A stretch of 64,000 nt of DNA from CAYUVH01 sp964448135 (GTDB taxonomy: Bacteria > Verrucomicrobiota > Verrucomicrobiia > Limisphaerales > UBA8199). Each line of letters starts with the position of its first letter. Within the stretch, counting starts at the first letter, position 1. The notes under the pieces were generated by a model. That model saw nothing but the letters and a program-made list of their open reading frames with translations. It was not told where the DNA came from and made no database searches. The stretch spans positions 1 through 64,000 of the forward strand of contig CAYUVH010000020.1 in the NCBI GenBank assembly GCA_964448135.1, in the 5' to 3' direction. A program made the position numbers and the translations under genes. Of this stretch, positions 56,150-63,858 are shown piece by piece.

Positions 56150-58168
56150 ATGAACCTACGCCATCAGCCGATCCGCGATTCATTCAACTTGCACCTCGCC
56201 GCTTTCGGTTTGCTGCTGCTGTGCGGAATGGCAACCATGGGACACGCAGCGACCATAACGGTCACCAGCACGGCCAATAGTGGAGCCGGCACGTTGCGCG
56301 CGGCCCTGGCGAGCGCAAGCAACGGGGATACCATAAATTTCTCGCTGGCCACTCCAGCCACGATCACGCTGACGACGGATCAACTGTACGTTTCGAATAG
56401 TGTCAGCATCCTGGGCCCCGGTCCCGGCAACCTTGCCATCAACGGCAACGCGGCCAATCGCGTGTTCTACATCCGACCCTCCAACACGGTCACGTTCGCC
56501 AGCCTCACCCTTACCAACGGCGCTGGCGGCGCCCTCGGCGGAGGCGGCATTTTCAACGACCACTCGACGCTGGCACTGAGCAACTGTATCCTCAGCGGCA
56601 ACTCGGCCGCCTACGGCGGCGCCATCTTCAACGACGGTCGCAATACCAACAGCGCCACCTTGACGGTGGTCAACAGCCTCATCAGCAGCAATTCGGCCGA
56701 CGGTTATGGCGGGGGCATCTATAACGTCGGTGACTCCGGGGGCGCGACGTTGACCGTCAGCAACTGTGTCTTCAACCGGAACGCGGCCGGCAACAGTGGC
56801 GGAGGGATTGACAACCGAAATTGGACCACCGGCTTCGCGACGCTGACGGTGATCGCCAGCACCGTAAACAGCAACTCCGCCGGCCAGTTCGGCGGCGGCA
56901 TCCACAACAACGGCGAACATGCCGGCCATGTGACGATGACGGTCAGCGGAAGCACGTTCAACAACAACTCGGCCAACGTCGGCGGCGGCATCAATAATGA
57001 TAGCCGGGAATCCGGGAATGCCATCGGGACGGTCGCCGGCTGTACCTTGGGCAGCAACGCCTGCTATGGCCCGTTTGCCACCGGCGGGGCCATTTACAAC
57101 AACGCCGAATTTGCCGGTGGCGCGACGTTGACCGTCAGCAACTGTATCCTCTATGGCAACTGGGCTGACTATACCGCCGGCGGCATCTACAATGACGGTA
57201 CTGGAAGCGGCAGCACCGGAATTCTAACCATGGCCAGTTGCTCTTTGAGCGGGAATTCATCCCCTTCCACCGGTTGCATCTACAATGACGGCGGCAACAA
57301 CGGCCATGCGATGATGAATCTCCACGCCTGCACCGTCAGCGGCAACTCCGCGGGCAGCAATCTTTTCAGCGCCGGCGCCATTTTCAACAACGCCAATCTT
57401 TCCCTCACCAATTGCACCATCAGCAGCAATTCCGCCCGCGCCATGTTTAGCGTCGGCGGTATTCTCAACAACGGCACTCCCGGCACCACGATGCTGACGA
57501 TGATCGCCAGCACGATGAGCGGCAACTCCGCCACGAACAGTTTCAGCGCGGGCGGCATTTACAATTATATCGGGAATGTCCAGTTGGGCGGCACGATCCT
57601 GAATGCCGGCGCTGCGGGCACCAATATCCTCCACTCGTCCGGCTCGATCACCTCGTTGGGCTGCAACCTTAGCAGCGATGGCGGCGGCGGCCGGTTGACC
57701 AACGTCACCGACCAGCTTAACGCCAACCCCATGCTCGGCCCGCTGCAAAACAACGGCGGATCCACGTTCACTCATGCGCTCCTCGCGAACAGCCCTGCGA
57801 TTGACAAAAGCAAAAGCTTCGGTTTGGCGACCGACCAGCGCGGCCAGTTGCGCCCCTATGATGCGGGTTCCATTACGAATGCGAGCGGTGGCGATGGCAG
57901 CGACATCGGCGCGTTCGAAGTGCAATTCGCCAGCGCACCAATCCTTTCGGCCGGGTTGCAAAGTGCTGGCAACGGCGCGTTCCAATTGAGTTTCACCAAT
58001 ACCCCGGGTGCGGCTTTCACCATCATCGGCAGCACCAATATCGCACTGACTCCGAGCAACTGGACAATCCTGGGCGCGGCCACGGAAATCTCGCCTGGCC
58101 ATTTCCAATTCACCGATCCTCAAATAACGAACCGTTTGCGAGGATACTATGGCGTGAGATCACCTTGA
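56150..58168 (+). CDS. Exported beta-helix surface protein with Pmp-like GG[AG]I repeats
   Basis: A 672-residue protein behind a strong AGGAGG ribosome site. The signal peptide is ~1-33 (AFGLLLLCGMATMGHA). An opening segment (ITVTSTANSGAGTLRAAL) is the one that precedes many such helices. Then come many ~30-35-residue coils with GG(G/A)I(F/Y/H)N units and S(N/G)NSA turns, as in chlamydial polymorphic membrane proteins and CSLREA-type proteins; this predicts a right-handed parallel beta-helix. The last ~75 residues form the shared C-terminal module, ending RGYYGVRSP. Adhesion is a plausible role. No autotransporter barrel is visible. Confidence 0.85.
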   Translation: MNLRHQPIRDSFNLHLAAFGLLLLCGMATMGHAATITVTSTANSGAGTLRAALASASNGDTINFSLATPATITLTTDQLYVSNSVSILGPGPGNLAINGNAANRVFYIRPSNTVTFASLTLTNGAGGALGGGGIFNDHSTLALSNCILSGNSAAYGGAIFNDGRNTNSATLTVVNSLISSNSADGYGGGIYNVGDSGGATLTVSNCVFNRNAAGNSGGGIDNRNWTTGFATLTVIASTVNSNSAGQFGGGIHNNGEHAGHVTMTVSGSTFNNNSANVGGGINNDSRESGNAIGTVAGCTLGSNACYGPFATGGAIYNNAEFAGGATLTVSNCILYGNWADYTAGGIYNDGTGSGSTGILTMASCSLSGNSSPSTGCIYNDGGNNGHAMMNLHACTVSGNSAGSNLFSAGAIFNNANLSLTNCTISSNSARAMFSVGGILNNGTPGTTMLTMIASTMSGNSATNSFSAGGIYNYIGNVQLGGTILNAGAAGTNILHSSGSITSLGCNLSSDGGGGRLTNVTDQLNANPMLGPLQNNGGSTFTHALLANSPAIDKSKSFGLATDQRGQLRPYDAGSITNASGGDGSDIGAFEVQFASAPILSAGLQSAGNGAFQLSFTNTPGAAFTIIGSTNIALTPSNWTILGAATEISPGHFQFTDPQITNRLRGYYGVRSP

Positions 58169-58492
58169 GGCGGACACTTGAATGAATCACTTTCCGTGGC
58201 GTTTAAATCCTTTTGCGGAGGAAAGAGACCCGAACAATGCCGCGTTGACAGAAAAGTAGCGGCAGGAGGATTTGTTGAAAAGATAGGGGCAGAAAAATAT
58301 TCATGATCGGACGTTTCCGATGGTTCTACGTCTGGCAAGCGACCGGATAAGTCGGAAACAAGTCAACTTTTCAAAAAGCAAATTCGGTCGTCATCTCCTC
58401 CGGTTGTCTCCGTTTCGCCCGAAATAATCCTTCCGTTCCCTGCCCTGATTATCAACCCAAAACCGGCACCTCTCTTGCTGCCTAATCGCATC
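58169..58492. other. Intergenic region with an inverted repeat
   Basis: This 324-base spacer between two beta-helix genes has no credible frame. It contains a consensus TTGACA hexamer at 58245-58250 without a good -10 at the right distance, and a perfect inverted repeat GTTTCCGA/TCGGAAAC at 58313-58359 with a 31-base centre. Confidence 0.5.
58313..58359. repeat. Inverted repeat GTTTCCGA / TCGGAAAC
   Basis: Perfect 8-base arms separated by 31 bases, ~130 bases before the next gene. It may be a hairpin of the first gene's 3' end or an operator for the second. Confidence 0.4.
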
Positions 58493-59893
58493 ATGTCAAT
58501 GTTTGACGATATCCGTTCGCTGTTTTGCAAAGCTCTCGTTCTCGGCGCGATGAGCTTCGCCACGTTCAAAGCGGGAGCGACCATGTATTACGTTTCCCCC
58601 GCCGGCCAGGACAAAAATGTAGGGACGAACTGGGCCAGCGCCAAGGCAACCATTCAAGCCGCGATCACGGCGGCGACGAACAATGACCTGATTGTCGTCA
58701 CCAACGGACTCTATGCCACGGGCGGCACGCCTTATAACAATCTGACGAACCGCGTCGCGATCACCAAGCCGGTCACCGTCCGCAGCGTGAACGGACCGCT
58801 GGTCACCACCATAATGGGGCTGCAACAGGCGGGCTCCACGAACGGACCTCTGGCTATGCGTTGTGCGTATGTGGGCGGAGGTGCCACCCTCTCGGGCTTC
58901 ACCCTCACCGGCGGGGCCACGCACGGTTTCGATGGCGCCGATATGTTCGTTGACCGGACCGGCGGCGGGGTCTTGAACGACGGGGTGGTTGAAAACTGCA
59001 TCATCACTGGCAATTCGGGGGCGCAAAACGGCGGCTGCTATGGCGGCACACTCAACAACTGCATTATTTCCCGCAATGTGGGCACGGGCTTTTTTCATCC
59101 CGGGTTCGGCTGGGTCCCCGGAGTGGGCGGTGTGGTCAGCAGCGGACTGAACAATTGCCTGTTGAACAACAACTGGGGCGGCGAGGCAAGCGCCGTCGGC
59201 CCGGACTCCGCCTTGTACAATTGCACCGTCACCGCCAACACATCGACGAATGTCGTCATTGAGGCGTCCACCCTGGTCAACTGCATCGTCTACTATAATA
59301 CGAATTCTCATATCCCCCCAACAACCGCGCAGATGGACACCAATTGCGAAGTGTCCTACACGTGTTCGACGCCGCTGTTTCCCGGCACGGGAAATTTCAG
59401 CAACGCGCCGATCTTTGTCTCTTCCAACAATTTCCGGCTCGGGCCTTTTTCCCCGTGCACGGACGTGGGAGCGGATATCGTGCCCGGCTTCACGGACCTG
59501 GATGGCCTGCCGCGCATGTTCCGCAAAATCGACCTCGGCTGCTATGAACGGCAGATTCCCGGCGACATCAATAACGACGGTCTCGTGAATCTTGCGGACT
59601 TGACCGTGCTGCTAACCAACTACAGCAGCACCGTGGATCAGGCGGCGGTGAGCGCAGTGCTCTCGAATTACTGGCCCAACCGGCTGTTGCTGGCCATGAC
59701 CAATGTGGCCGGTCTCGGCGGCAGCAACGTCACCTTTGCCCTCACGAATTCGAACGCGGGCGCTTACAGCGTGCAATACTCCACAAACCTGACGAGCTGG
59801 CAGACGCTCGGCGCGGCCATTCCCCGATACTCCTTCATCGACACCAATGCCGGGCCCGGAGCGCAGCGGTTTTACCGGTTGAATTTCCCTTGA
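58493..59893 (+). CDS. Exported parallel beta-helix protein with a dockerin-like repeat and the shared C-terminal module
   Basis: A 466-residue protein from the ATG at 58493; a TTG 18 bases upstream is in frame. A signal peptide (~10-32, KALVLGAMSFATFKAGA) precedes MYYVSPAGQDKNVGTNWASA, the usual opening of secreted right-handed beta-helix (pectate-lyase-like) proteins. The coils contain repeated LNNCI(I/L) and VENCIITGNSG units. Near residue ~365 one dockerin-type-I-like loop appears (GDINNDGLVNLADLTVLLTN). The last ~65 residues form the module ending RFYRLNFP. No pectate-lyase catalytic triad could be assigned. It is probably a surface or matrix protein. Confidence 0.83.
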   Translation: MSMFDDIRSLFCKALVLGAMSFATFKAGATMYYVSPAGQDKNVGTNWASAKATIQAAITAATNNDLIVVTNGLYATGGTPYNNLTNRVAITKPVTVRSVNGPLVTTIMGLQQAGSTNGPLAMRCAYVGGGATLSGFTLTGGATHGFDGADMFVDRTGGGVLNDGVVENCIITGNSGAQNGGCYGGTLNNCIISRNVGTGFFHPGFGWVPGVGGVVSSGLNNCLLNNNWGGEASAVGPDSALYNCTVTANTSTNVVIEASTLVNCIVYYNTNSHIPPTTAQMDTNCEVSYTCSTPLFPGTGNFSNAPIFVSSNNFRLGPFSPCTDVGADIVPGFTDLDGLPRMFRKIDLGCYERQIPGDINNDGLVNLADLTVLLTNYSSTVDQAAVSAVLSNYWPNRLLLAMTNVAGLGGSNVTFALTNSNAGAYSVQYSTNLTSWQTLGAAIPRYSFIDTNAGPGAQRFYRLNFP

Positions 59894-60214
59894 TCCATTC
59901 CGGTGCCGGGCTCAGGGTCCATCAGGGAGTGGCCTTCGAAAGCCATGCGTTGATCCAATATCCGCACGATCAGCACACCGTGCTCATCGCGCAGAAAGAA
60001 AATCACATGGGATGCGAAGTTCATCCGCCTTAGTCCGGGGGCGGGGTGCCCGGCGCTTCGACCACTGTTTGGATACTCCGCGAGCCGGTGGAATGTTTTT
60101 TTCCAAACTGTCCCGGTGGCGTCTCGCCTGTTTGACGCCAAATCGCTTGATGGTGTAGGCGGCGATCCCGGCGATGTCTGAATCGGCCCGTTTTGACAGG
60201 CGCGACTTATGCAG
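59872..60214 (-). pseudogene. parE: ParE-family toxin, frameshifted at an A7 tract
   Basis: Two adjoining minus-strand frames together encode a ParE-like toxin. The first (60214 to ~60103) gives LSKRADSDIAGIAAYTIKRF and QARRHRDSLEK; the second (~60101 to 59872) gives TFHRLAEYPNSGRS, PGLRRMNFASHVIFF and VLIVRILDQRMAFEGH. They join exactly if one A is removed from the seven-A run at 60096-60102. The start codon is also unclear: only CTG or ATA-like codons lie at the expected place after parD. The gene is either a decayed toxin, a slippage-controlled gene or a sequencing error. Its end overlaps the previous gene by 22 bases. Confidence 0.8.
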
Positions 60215-60215
60215 C

Positions 60216-60467
60216 TTACGCCTTATGCCGGCGCTCCGCTTCCCGCCAGATCGCCCTCACGCTCCGTTTGCTGATGCCGCCGTTGAGACCTTCCTGGATG
60301 GCGCCTTTTAGCCCCAGCATCTCACGGTTTTCCCGCTGATCGCGCCGGATCATATCACGGAAGTATTCGCTGTCATTGGTATAGTCACCACTGTCAATTC
60401 TTGCCTTCACCCACGCGTCCTGCTGCTCGGAAAGGGTGATCGTCTTGCGGGTCGTCTTCATTGGCAC
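60216..60467 (-). CDS. parD: ParD-family antitoxin (ribbon-helix-helix)
   Basis: An 83-residue protein with the ParD/CopG pattern: KTITLSEQQDAWVKARIDSG (ribbon-helix-helix), DYTNDSEYFRDMIRRDQREN, and a C-terminal toxin-binding tail (KGAIQEGLNGGISKRSVRAI). It would bind its own promoter and neutralise ParE. The partner gene directly downstream is frameshifted, so this may be an orphan antitoxin. A second ATG two codons in (60461) is an alternative start. Confidence 0.9.
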   Translation of the reverse strand: MPMKTTRKTITLSEQQDAWVKARIDSGDYTNDSEYFRDMIRRDQRENREMLGLKGAIQEGLNGGISKRSVRAIWREAERRHKA

Positions 60468-60630
60468 ACGGGTTGATTAATTTCACGCCTCATACTATTG
60501 GTGCATATTAGCAACACACCTCAAACGTTCTTTGCCGGGCCGCGGGCCAATCCTCGCACGTCACCCAGCCCTGTTCCGATTGGGCATGCGCCAACTTGCC
60601 CGCAGTGGGGTTTTGCAGGCGTGAAGGGTT

Positions 60631-61794
60631 TTATCTGGCTGTTGCGGACAGGATGCGCTGGGTCCAGCGGTGGAGCTCTTCGAAGACTTCGGAGCTTTTG
60701 GAGAGCATCAGGAAATGGTCGGCGTCGGGGTAGATGTGCTTTTCGATGGGAGCAGTTGGAGGGACTTTCGCCAGGACGGCGTCCACGTAGTCCACGGGAA
60801 TCCGTTCATCTTCGCCCCCATGAATGAGCAGGATCGGCAGCCCCTTGATGCCCTTGATCAAGCCCGGCTCCAGCACCCCGGAAATATAAACAATCCCGCG
60901 AAAATAATCCGGGTGCTTCAAGGCCGCGCGTGAAACGCCCAGGGCTCCGTTCGAGAGGCCAGCGAGGAAGATCCGTTTCGCATCCATGTCCGGATTTTCG
61001 CGGCAATAATTATACGCGCTTTCGATCGCTTCCATCCCACCCGGTGCGTGCCAGTTGCCAAAGCCGAAGGTGGGCGCCACCACGGCAAATTTGTGCGCAT
61101 CGGCAAAGGCTTTCAGCGTCCAGATGAAGACTTTGAAATTCCCCGCACTGCCGTGGAGGAATAGCAGCACCGGGAGTTTTTCGCCGGGCGCATGCGCCGG
61201 CACATACGCAAAAAGATGGCGTTGATCAAACGGAAGATTGAAGAGGTCGCGGTAGGCGGTATTCATCACAGAACCCACCGCGACAAATTCCGGGTCCGAC
61301 CGCATCTCGCGATAAGCCTTCATGAACAGCCCGTTCATGATGTTCGCCTTTTCGCGGGTCATGATCGCGTCAGCAAACGGAGACATGATCACGCCGAGGC
61401 GGGCCTGATCTATTTCCGGGACGAGATTGACGGGCGACCAGCGGCAATAGTTTCCGTTCGCCCAGACGGAGGACAATTTCGAACCCGCCGGCGTCCGCCC
61501 CACAGGTGAAACCGCGTAGCAGATGCCAACGCCAATGAAAGCCAGCGTCCCGCACACACTCATGGCCATGACCAGTCGCCGACTCCGACGCGCCAGCCAC
61601 CGGCAAAACAAACAAAGCCCAACAAACAACGCCAGAAACGCGAACGCAAACACCCGTCCCTGCCACGTCTCCGCCTGCCAGAAAAGCAATCCCGCCGCAC
61701 CGGCCGCTGGCAAGCTCATCAGCACCAAGACAAGCCCCAGCGCCACTAAGGCAAACCGCCCCGCGGAGTCCGGGTTTGCCCTATCCGTGTTCAT
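60631..61794 (-). CDS. Membrane-anchored alpha/beta hydrolase
   Basis: A 387-residue protein. About three hydrophobic helices (~15-105) anchor a hydrolase domain with LLFLHGSAGN (oxyanion hole), nucleophile Ser in LAGLSNGALG, Asp in IHGGEDERIP and His in PDADHFLML. This matches dienelactone-hydrolase/prolyl-oligopeptidase-like enzymes; the substrate is unknown. The start codon lies inside an intergenic repeat (61782-61852), so its first residues (NTDRANPD) are repeat-derived. Confidence 0.83.
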   Translation of the reverse strand: MNTDRANPDSAGRFALVALGLVLVLMSLPAAGAAGLLFWQAETWQGRVFAFAFLALFVGLCLFCRWLARRSRRLVMAMSVCGTLAFIGVGICYAVSPVGRTPAGSKLSSVWANGNYCRWSPVNLVPEIDQARLGVIMSPFADAIMTREKANIMNGLFMKAYREMRSDPEFVAVGSVMNTAYRDLFNLPFDQRHLFAYVPAHAPGEKLPVLLFLHGSAGNFKVFIWTLKAFADAHKFAVVAPTFGFGNWHAPGGMEAIESAYNYCRENPDMDAKRIFLAGLSNGALGVSRAALKHPDYFRGIVYISGVLEPGLIKGIKGLPILLIHGGEDERIPVDYVDAVLAKVPPTAPIEKHIYPDADHFLMLSKSSEVFEELHRWTQRILSATAR

Positions 61795-61852
61795 CTGTGT
61801 TCATCCGTGGTTAAATATTTCCTTCTCTGTGCCTCCGTGTCTCCGTGGTTAA
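61782..61852 (+). repeat. ATCCGTGTTCATC-type intergenic repeat, copy 2
   Basis: Three ten-base units ATCCGTGTTC, ATCTGTGTTC, ATCCGTGGTT, then after a short A+T-rich link three eight-base units CTCTGTGC, CTCCGTGT, CTCCGTGG. It covers the start codon of the hydrolase gene on the minus strand. Confidence 0.85.
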
Positions 61853-61898
61853 TTCCGTTTCGTTTGCACCGAGGAATCTCAGCAACTCCTTAAAACCC

Positions 61899-62306
61899 TC
61901 AACCTTCAACGCCGGGATTTTCGATGGGCTTCTTCCAGATCGGCACGACGCGTTTCATTTCGTCAATGAGCCATTGGCAGGCGACGAAGGCTTCCTTGCG
62001 GTGCGGCGCGATCACTTCGACCCACAGCGACGGTTCGTTCACTTTCACAACACCGAGGCGATGCACGAGGTGAACGGATTCAATCGGCCAGCGTCTTTCC
62101 ATTTCGTCGAAGAGCAAATGAAACTGCTTCTCCGCCATGGCCTGGAAAGCTTCATACTCAATCGCGGTAATTTTCGCTTCCCCTTCGCTCTCCCGCACCA
62201 CTCCCAAAAAGTTCACCACCGCCCCCATCCCGGCGGACATCTTCCGCCCGGCGATCAACGCCGCCTCATCAATCGGCCCTTCCGTAAACTGTAGTATCCG
62301 CCTCAT
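61899..62306 (-). CDS. moaE: Molybdopterin synthase catalytic subunit
   Basis: A 135-residue MoaE. Motifs are GAVVNFLGVVRESEGEAKIT, LEYEA-type IEYEAFQAMAEKQ, VHLVHRLGVVKVNEPSLWVE, APHRKEAF and the invariant VPIWKK. It converts precursor Z to molybdopterin with sulfur delivered by the MoaD thiocarboxylate. The length is a little short of the common ~150. MoaD is encoded immediately upstream; no other moa genes are in the window. Confidence 0.94.
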   Translation of the reverse strand: MRRILQFTEGPIDEAALIAGRKMSAGMGAVVNFLGVVRESEGEAKITAIEYEAFQAMAEKQFHLLFDEMERRWPIESVHLVHRLGVVKVNEPSLWVEVIAPHRKEAFVACQWLIDEMKRVVPIWKKPIENPGVEG

Positions 62307-62342
62307 CAGTCAGCGCGAAAAACCGCAATCTTCGGCTTGCTT

Positions 62343-62382
62343 AACCTGCAACTTGTAACCTGCAACTTTCAACCTTTAACCT
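62343..62382 (-). repeat. GGTTRMA heptad repeat (moaD-moaE spacer)
   Basis: On the minus strand the units read GGTTAAA, GGTTGAA, AGTTGCA, GGTTACA, AGTTGCA, GGTTAAG, a strict seven-base period. It begins inside the moaD stop codon and ends ~37 bases before the moaE start. Confidence 0.8.
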
Positions 62383-62621
62383 CCCTGGACTGGCGGGAAG
62401 AATGAAACCACGTCACCTTCCTTCAAAATATAGTCCCGCGTCTGATAATCCACGCCTACCGCCATCAACATGGACTTCCGGGCGCCGGCCAGGCGGGGAA
62501 AGCGAATGAGGACAGCGTCGGAAAGTTGATTCAGCGTGGAAGCTTCCGCCATTTCCTCTGACGTCTCCGAACAGCCGGCTAATTCCTTGAAGTAGGAATA
62601 AAACGTGACGCGAACAATCAT
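62376..62621 (-). CDS. moaD: Molybdopterin synthase sulfur-carrier subunit
   Basis: An 81-residue ubiquitin-fold protein ending in Gly-Gly (FFPPVQGG), the site of adenylation and thiocarboxylation. MLMAVGVDYQ and LKEGDVVSFFPPVQGG are typical. It donates sulfur to MoaE, encoded 69 bases downstream. The stop codon lies in a heptad repeat. Confidence 0.92.
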   Translation of the reverse strand: MIVRVTFYSYFKELAGCSETSEEMAEASTLNQLSDAVLIRFPRLAGARKSMLMAVGVDYQTRDYILKEGDVVSFFPPVQGG

Positions 62622-62650
62622 GATGCTCAGGAATTCCGAAGCGCCAATGA

Positions 62651-62665
62651 TCCCGCTGAGCGGGA
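62651..62665. repeat. Palindrome TCCCGCTGAGCGGGA in the moaD leader
   Basis: Seven-base arms around a single G, ~30 bases before the moaD start on the minus strand. It could form a small hairpin close to the ribosome site. Confidence 0.45.
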
Positions 62666-62770
62666 ACGAAAGAAGCCCGAATTACAAAGCCCGAAATCAC
62701 CATGCCCCATCTTTCGTGCTTCGGACTTCGTCATTCTTTCGTCATACGTCATTCGTGCTTCGTCATTTCC
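62666..62770 (-). repeat. ATGACGA-type heptad repeat, copy 2 (leader of moaD)
   Basis: On the minus strand the sequence after the hpt stop runs in units of about seven: ATGACGA, AGCACGA, ATGACGT, ATGACGA, then AAGAATG, ACGAAGT, CCGAAGC, ACGAAAG. It fills the hpt-moaD spacer in the same orientation as moaD. Confidence 0.75.
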
Positions 62771-62771
62771 G

Positions 62772-63365
62772 CTAGTCCCGATAAATTTCCGGCCGCAGCA
62801 CACCTACAAACGGCAGATTCCGATACTTCTCCGCGTAATCCAACCCATACCCCACCACAAACACATCGGGTATCTCAAAGCCCACGTAATCCGCCTCCAC
62901 CGGCTCCACCCGCCGCGCCGCTTTGTTCAGCAGCACACACGTCTGAATCCGCCGCGGCTTGAGCGCGCGCAACTTCGTGAGGACGCGGGAGATGGTTTTG
63001 CCCGTATCGAGGATGTCGTCCACCAGCAATACATCGCGTCCCATCACATCGAGCCGCAGTTCCTTCGTGAAAACCAATTCCCCGGATTCCGTCCCACTGC
63101 CGTAGCTCGACACGCCAATGAAATCCAGTCGCAGCGGCAACGACAAATTACGGATCAAATCCGCGAGAAACATCACCGTGCCGTTGAGCAGCGAGACCAC
63201 CACCATCTCGTGCCCCTTGAAATCCTTTTCGATTTCGCGGGACATCGCGCGAATCCGCTTCGCGATTTCCTCCTCGTCAATCAGCAGCGGCGAGATTTCC
63301 CTCCGCCAATGCGCCGGCGCGCGCCGGGTGGCTCGAGAAGTGATCACGGGCGGTCGCGAGCGCAT
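62772..63365 (-). CDS. hpt: Hypoxanthine phosphoribosyltransferase
   Basis: A 197-residue type I phosphoribosyltransferase with the PRPP motif DVLLVDDILDTGKT, the flexible-loop segment VSSYGSGTESGE and the end motif VGYGLDYAEKYRNLPFVGVL, all characteristic of HPRT. It converts hypoxanthine or guanine to the nucleotide in purine salvage. The start at 63365 lies a few bases after the stop of the dUTPase gene, so both are one operon; the first ~20 Arg-rich residues exceed the usual length and a later start is possible. Confidence 0.94.
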   Translation of the reverse strand: MRSRPPVITSRATRRAPAHWRREISPLLIDEEEIAKRIRAMSREIEKDFKGHEMVVVSLLNGTVMFLADLIRNLSLPLRLDFIGVSSYGSGTESGELVFTKELRLDVMGRDVLLVDDILDTGKTISRVLTKLRALKPRRIQTCVLLNKAARRVEPVEADYVGFEIPDVFVVGYGLDYAEKYRNLPFVGVLRPEIYRD

Positions 63366-63369
63366 GGTG

Positions 63370-63750
63370 TCAAATGTGTTTGGAGTCGTGCTCGTCCTTG
63401 GTGGCGTAGCCGCTCTCCTGCCGCTTGAAATTCACCTCGTTCTTCCGGCAATACGCCTGGAACACATCCTCCGCGCTCATGCCGAGCACCTGCGCCGCGC
63501 TGATGAGAAAATGGAAGAGGTCCACCACCTCCACGCGCGCGTTCTGCTCATCGAACTTCTGGTACTTCGCCCACCACTTCCACGGCACGCTGTCCGTGAG
63601 TTCGGCGAGCTCCTGCGTCATCGCGCGGGAATAGTTGAGCAGCCACTTGGTCTTCGTGGCTTCGTCCATGCCTTCCATATGGACGCCGATCCGTTCGTTC
63701 AATGCGGTTTGCATGCGGAACAGCTCCCGCAGCATGTCAGGTTTTTCCAT
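63370..63750 (-). CDS. dut: Dimeric dUTPase / MazG-like pyrophosphatase
   Basis: A 126-residue all-helical protein. LNYSRAMTQELAELTDSVPW, KWWAK and VEVVDLFHFLISAAQVLG fit the dimeric (dUTPase_2) family, in which two E-x-x-E/D helices bind magnesium and hydrolyse dUTP or related nucleotides. The ATG at 63750 is chosen; the upstream open frame is the heptad repeat. It is shorter than some dimeric dUTPases (~190 residues), so a related MazG-superfamily role is possible. It is followed directly by hpt, consistent with nucleotide metabolism. Confidence 0.8.
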   Translation of the reverse strand: MEKPDMLRELFRMQTALNERIGVHMEGMDEATKTKWLLNYSRAMTQELAELTDSVPWKWWAKYQKFDEQNARVEVVDLFHFLISAAQVLGMSAEDVFQAYCRKNEVNFKRQESGYATKDEHDSKHI

Positions 63751-63799
63751 TGCGCGGAGCATACAGAGCGGGCGGGCGGCTGCCAATGACCAACGTTGC

Positions 63800-63858
63800 G
63801 AAAAGCTCCAAGAACCAACCACCAAGGACCAGATAAACACCAAGCTCCAAGCTTCAAA
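63800..63858 (-). repeat. GGTNCTT heptad repeat, copy 3 (leader of the dUTPase gene)
   Basis: On the minus strand: GAAGCTT, GGAGCTT, GGTGTTT, then ATCT, GGTCCTT, GGTGGTT, GGTTCTT, GGAGCTT. The order GTTTATCTGG is shared with copy 1 at 11226-11340. It ends ~50 bases before the dUTPase start. Confidence 0.85.

Noticed and set aside
59872..60141. A complete short ParE-like protein of 89 residues
   Set aside because: The first part is out of frame with the ParE fold; the true N-terminus is in the other frame before the A7 tract, so it is treated as a frameshifted gene.
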